Positions 61,330-64,000 of a stretch of DNA of 64,000 nt are shown one piece after another. Below the pieces are notes generated by a model. It ran no database searches. It worked only from the letters and a program-made list of their open reading frames with translations, and was not told the origin of the DNA. The stretch is from Syntrophaceae bacterium (GTDB lineage: Bacteria > Desulfobacterota > Syntrophia > Syntrophales > Smithellaceae), in contig JAGPFA010000010.1 of assembly GCA_018056765.1 (NCBI GenBank), positions 1 to 64,000 on the forward strand, read 5' to 3'. Within the stretch, counting starts at the first letter, position 1. Every line of letters begins with the position of its first letter. Made by a program: the position numbers and the translations under genes.

Positions 61330-63468
61330 TTACACTGCGCAGGCATCGACCGGAGGCTTGATATCTTCCTTGCCCATCGCCTTGACAACCAGCTCGGCCA
61401 GATCCCAGGCCTGCATGGTCTCTTCCTTGTTGTTGTCCTTGATGCCGTCGGACATCATGGTCAGGCAAAACGGGCAACCTACAGCGATGGTATCGGCACC
61501 GGCATCAATCGCCTGTTTGGTACGTGCGTTGTTGATGCGTTCTCCGATATCCTCTTCCATCCACATTCTCGCTCCTCCCGCGCCGCAGCAGAAGCTCTTG
61601 TCGAGGGTGCGCTCCATCTCAACGACGTTGATGCCCCGTATGGATTTCAGAATCTGGCGGGGCGCATCATAAATCTTGTTGTAGCGGCCCAGGAAACATG
61701 AGTCGTGGTAAACGAAGGTGCCCTTGAGGGACTCGGGCAGACGGATCTTGCCCTCAGCAATCAGTTTCGCGATAATTTCCGTGTGATGATAAACTTCGAA
61801 GTTACCGCCGAAGTTCGGATAATCTTTCTTCAGAGCGTTGTAGCCGTGCGGACAAATAGCGATAACCTTTTTGACACCGTAGCCGTTCATCACCTCGATA
61901 TTGGTCTGGGCGAGTGTCTGGAACAGATACTCATTACCACAGCGCATGGCTGAATCACCACAACATCCCTCTTCCGTGCCGAGAATACCGAAGCTGACAC
62001 CGGCTTCCTGTAGAATTTTCGCAAAGGCGACGGATATTTTCTTGCCGCGGTCATCGAAGGATCCGGAACAACCGACGTAGAAGAGGTACTCAACATTCGG
62101 ATCCTCGGCCAGCGTTTTCACGCCAAGCTCCTTGGCCCAGTCTGCGCGTGTGTGAGCGCCGATGCCCCACGGGTTGGAGTTGTTCTCCATATTCCGGCAG
62201 CTAAGCTGCAGCTCGGCGGGGAAGTCCGCCTCCGTGAGCACCTTGTAGCGACGCATATCGATGACCTTGGGCACATGCTCCACGGAAGCAGAGCAATGTT
62301 CCATGCAGTACATACAGTTGGTGCAGGCCCACAGTTCGTGCAGGTCGATCACCTCGCCGACGAGCGCTTTGGCCGGTGCTTCTTCCGCGGAGGCGTCGCC
62401 TTCGGCCTTGTCTGCCGGCTTGGAAGCAAAAAGTTTTTTCAGTGGATCCGGAACCTGCTCCAGCCAGTAAGTCTTGATGTCCTGAACCAGTTTTTTAGGT
62501 GACAGCGGTTTTCCTGTCAGATAAGCAGGACAACCGTCCTGACAACGGCCGCAACGCGTGCAGGCGTCCGAGTCAAAAATCTGCTTCCAGGTGAATTCTT
62601 CCAACTGACCGACACCAAAAGCTTCCGCGTTTTCAAAATCGCGAATGGGTTCGATATAACCGGTCGGCTTGGAGGTCTGCAGAAAGTGATTGGCCGGCGT
62701 GGTAATAATGTGCAGCAGGCGGGAATAAGGAATGTAGGCAATAAATCCCAGAGCCAAAAAGGCGTGTATCCACCAGCTCACCTGATGGAGCACCTTTGCC
62801 GTATCGTGGGAGACACCCGTAAGAGTGGCCGAAAGTATCCAGCCGACAAACGACCAGTATTCCCAGGGCGGGTTGGTCACGTGAATACGCAGAGCTTCGA
62901 CGATAAACCCTGTCACGATGATGGCGCCGATCAACAAGAGCGTGATCACGTCGTCGGGAGTGGTGTCCATCGTTCCGCGGTATCCCAAACGGTCGGCCTT
63001 TTCCACAAATCGCCGGTCAAGGGCAATGATCACACCGATCAGGACGAACAGGCCAAACAAATCCAACAGGAAAGAAAAGATCAGGTAAAAGTTGCCTTTG
63101 AGGAACGTCCAGCTCAGAAGCGGTTCCGTGATGTGATGCTGCCCCGCGTCGAATGCCGCACCGAAAATAAGAACGAAAAAACCGAAAAAGATCAGGGCAT
63201 GCATAATCCCCGGATAAGGATCTTTCAAAACTTTTCTCTGCAGAAAAACCTCGGCAAGAACGGTTTTAGTTCTCTGAGCAATGTCATCCAGGCGCATTTC
63301 CGGCTTTCCCATGGCTTTCCACATCTGCCAGCGGCGATAAACGCCGTAGGCAAAAATGGCCAGAGCAACGAACGTCAGAGCAAAAAGGATAATTTCGAAT
63401 GACGGCAACGGAATGTTCCAAAAAACCTCGCGTCCTTCCATACCAATTCCAAATTCATTTGTCTTCAT
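61330..63468 (-). CDS. ETF-linked membrane Fe-S oxidoreductase (EMO/DUF224 type)
   Basis: This membrane protein of 712 residues combines a NarI-like cytochrome b region of about six helices (residues 25-290) with two 4Fe-4S motifs (CTRCGRCQDGCPA near 305 and CTNCMYCMEHC near 390) and two CCG domains (EEGCCGDSAM, FCCGAGGARMW). This layout is that of the ETF:menaquinone oxidoreductase proposed for syntrophic fatty-acid oxidisers. It moves electrons from ETF to the quinone pool. ATG 63468 has GGAGG upstream; a start at 63495 would add 9 residues. It follows etfA by 95 nt, across a strong hairpin. Confidence 0.9.
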   Translation of the reverse strand: MKTNEFGIGMEGREVFWNIPLPSFEIILFALTFVALAIFAYGVYRRWQMWKAMGKPEMRLDDIAQRTKTVLAEVFLQRKVLKDPYPGIMHALIFFGFFVLIFGAAFDAGQHHITEPLLSWTFLKGNFYLIFSFLLDLFGLFVLIGVIIALDRRFVEKADRLGYRGTMDTTPDDVITLLLIGAIIVTGFIVEALRIHVTNPPWEYWSFVGWILSATLTGVSHDTAKVLHQVSWWIHAFLALGFIAYIPYSRLLHIITTPANHFLQTSKPTGYIEPIRDFENAEAFGVGQLEEFTWKQIFDSDACTRCGRCQDGCPAYLTGKPLSPKKLVQDIKTYWLEQVPDPLKKLFASKPADKAEGDASAEEAPAKALVGEVIDLHELWACTNCMYCMEHCSASVEHVPKVIDMRRYKVLTEADFPAELQLSCRNMENNSNPWGIGAHTRADWAKELGVKTLAEDPNVEYLFYVGCSGSFDDRGKKISVAFAKILQEAGVSFGILGTEEGCCGDSAMRCGNEYLFQTLAQTNIEVMNGYGVKKVIAICPHGYNALKKDYPNFGGNFEVYHHTEIIAKLIAEGKIRLPESLKGTFVYHDSCFLGRYNKIYDAPRQILKSIRGINVVEMERTLDKSFCCGAGGARMWMEEDIGERINNARTKQAIDAGADTIAVGCPFCLTMMSDGIKDNNKEETMQAWDLAELVVKAMGKEDIKPPVDACAV

Positions 63469-63525
63469 TGATCCTCCAACAAAACTTGAGGGCAAAGTCT
63501 CTCTATTATAAAATAGTCTGAATAT

Positions 63526-63555
63526 CGTCCCCGCCCCGTTTCCGGGGCGGGGACG
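63526..63555. promoter_or_regulatory. Strong GC-rich hairpin between etfA and the oxidoreductase
   Basis: CGTCCCCGCCCCG (63526-63538) and CGGGGCGGGGACG (63543-63555) form a perfect 13-bp stem with a 4-nt loop, 9 nt after the etfA stop. No T-run follows in the direction of transcription, so it is more likely an intercistronic mRNA-stabilising or attenuating structure than a terminator. Confidence 0.7.
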
Positions 63556-63563
63556 AAGGGTTT

Positions 63564-64000
63564 TTATCCAACCAGCTGTTTACAGACGGAAGTCAGCGCG
63601 GGCACAACCTTGAACAGATCATCCACCACACCGTAGTCCGCTTTGGCAAAGATAGGCGCTTCCGCATCCTTGTTGATCGCGACAATGCACTTGGACGAGC
63701 TCATGCCCGCCAGATGCTGGATCGCTCCGGAAATACCGCAGGCGATATACAGGTTCGGGGAAACAACCTTGCCGGTCTGCCCGACCTGATCCTTCTGGGG
63801 ACGCCAGCCGGCATCCACCGCCGCACGGGACGCGCCGACCGTGCCTTTGAGCACATCGGCCAGTTCTTCCAGAATGGCGTATCCTTCAGGCCCTTTCATA
63901 CCGCGGCCGCCGGAAACAATCACGTTGGCCTCGGTCAGGTCGACCTTGCCACTGGTATCTTTTTGTACTTCCAGAACTTTGCTCTTCTGCTCACCGACCG
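63564..64000 (-). CDS. etfA: Electron transfer flavoprotein alpha subunit (C-terminal part)
   Basis: About 145 C-terminal residues are visible; the 5' end is outside the window. The FAD-binding domain signatures [43 protein letters not shown] and GAIQHLAGM, and the closing [21 protein letters not shown], are the standard EtfA C-terminus. ETF collects electrons from acyl-CoA dehydrogenases. The membrane oxidoreductase encoded downstream is its likely acceptor. etfB would be expected just outside the window. Confidence 0.96.
   Translation of the reverse strand, partial: VGEQKSKVLEVQKDTSGKVDLTEANVIVSGGRGMKGPEGYAILEELADVLKGTVGASRAAVDAGWRPQKDQVGQTGKVVSPNLYIACGISGAIQHLAGMSSSKCIVAINKDAEAPIFAKADYGVVDDLFKVVPALTSVCKQLVG

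Overview
The window reads as a chromosomal segment of a Gram-negative anaerobe. It carries lipopolysaccharide-type glycan genes, LolA, a SurA-like chaperone, an ETF/membrane Fe-S oxidoreductase pair, a crotonase, a fatty-acyl-CoA ligase-like gene, type III glutamine synthetase and molybdenum-cofactor genes. Together these fit a Desulfobacterota (deltaproteobacterial) fatty-acid oxidiser, possibly of the Syntrophales. The taxonomic placement is inference from gene content. I see no rRNA, tRNA, transposase, integrase, phage gene or CRISPR array.

Positions 1-30.6 kb are mostly housekeeping. On the left are a moeA fragment (minus strand), nadA, mfd, two parvulin-type peptidyl-prolyl isomerases, uvrA and an HD-GYP response regulator. 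Next come nadD/proA (minus, overlapping by 4 bp), a patatin-like hydrolase, a radical SAM protein, lolA, ilvE and comM. Then follow moaC with a coupled membrane protein, a small Fis-type HTH protein, and an amino-sugar operon: a left-handed beta-helix (GlmU C-terminus-like) protein, glmM and a divergent nagB. After these are an orphan periplasmic binding protein, an AtpZ-like protein, plsC and glnN.

Positions 30.6-53.3 kb form a cell-surface glycan locus of about 21 genes in several tight operons on both strands. It holds five or more glycosyltransferase families (GT2, GT4, GT9, GT-D type and CgeB-like). It also holds a carbamoyltransferase with its SxtJ and DUF5989 companions, three SGNH-type proteins, two acyltransferase-3 membrane enzymes, an MBOAT, a LpxL-like acyltransferase, a hexapeptide acyltransferase, a methyltransferase and a DUF1796 protein. 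The likely overall task is assembly and heavy O-acyl/carbamoyl decoration of an LPS outer core or related surface polysaccharide.

Positions 53.3-64 kb hold folD, an acyl-CoA synthetase-like gene with an abnormal start and a disrupted C-terminal motif, a methyltransferase/GT2 pair and gpmI. They end with a crotonase, the ETF-linked membrane oxidoreductase and the C-terminal part of etfA, which link beta-oxidation to the membrane quinone pool. Intergenic spacers from about 52 to 60.5 kb are built of degenerate repeats with a strict 7-nt period that switches to an 8-nt period, plus paired-palindrome (BIME-like) elements. This repeat grammar is the most unusual pattern in the window. The other points worth following are the carbamoyltransferase-SxtJ-DUF5989-SGNH cassette and the glmM/nagB-like operon, whose NagB lacks a catalytic Asp.
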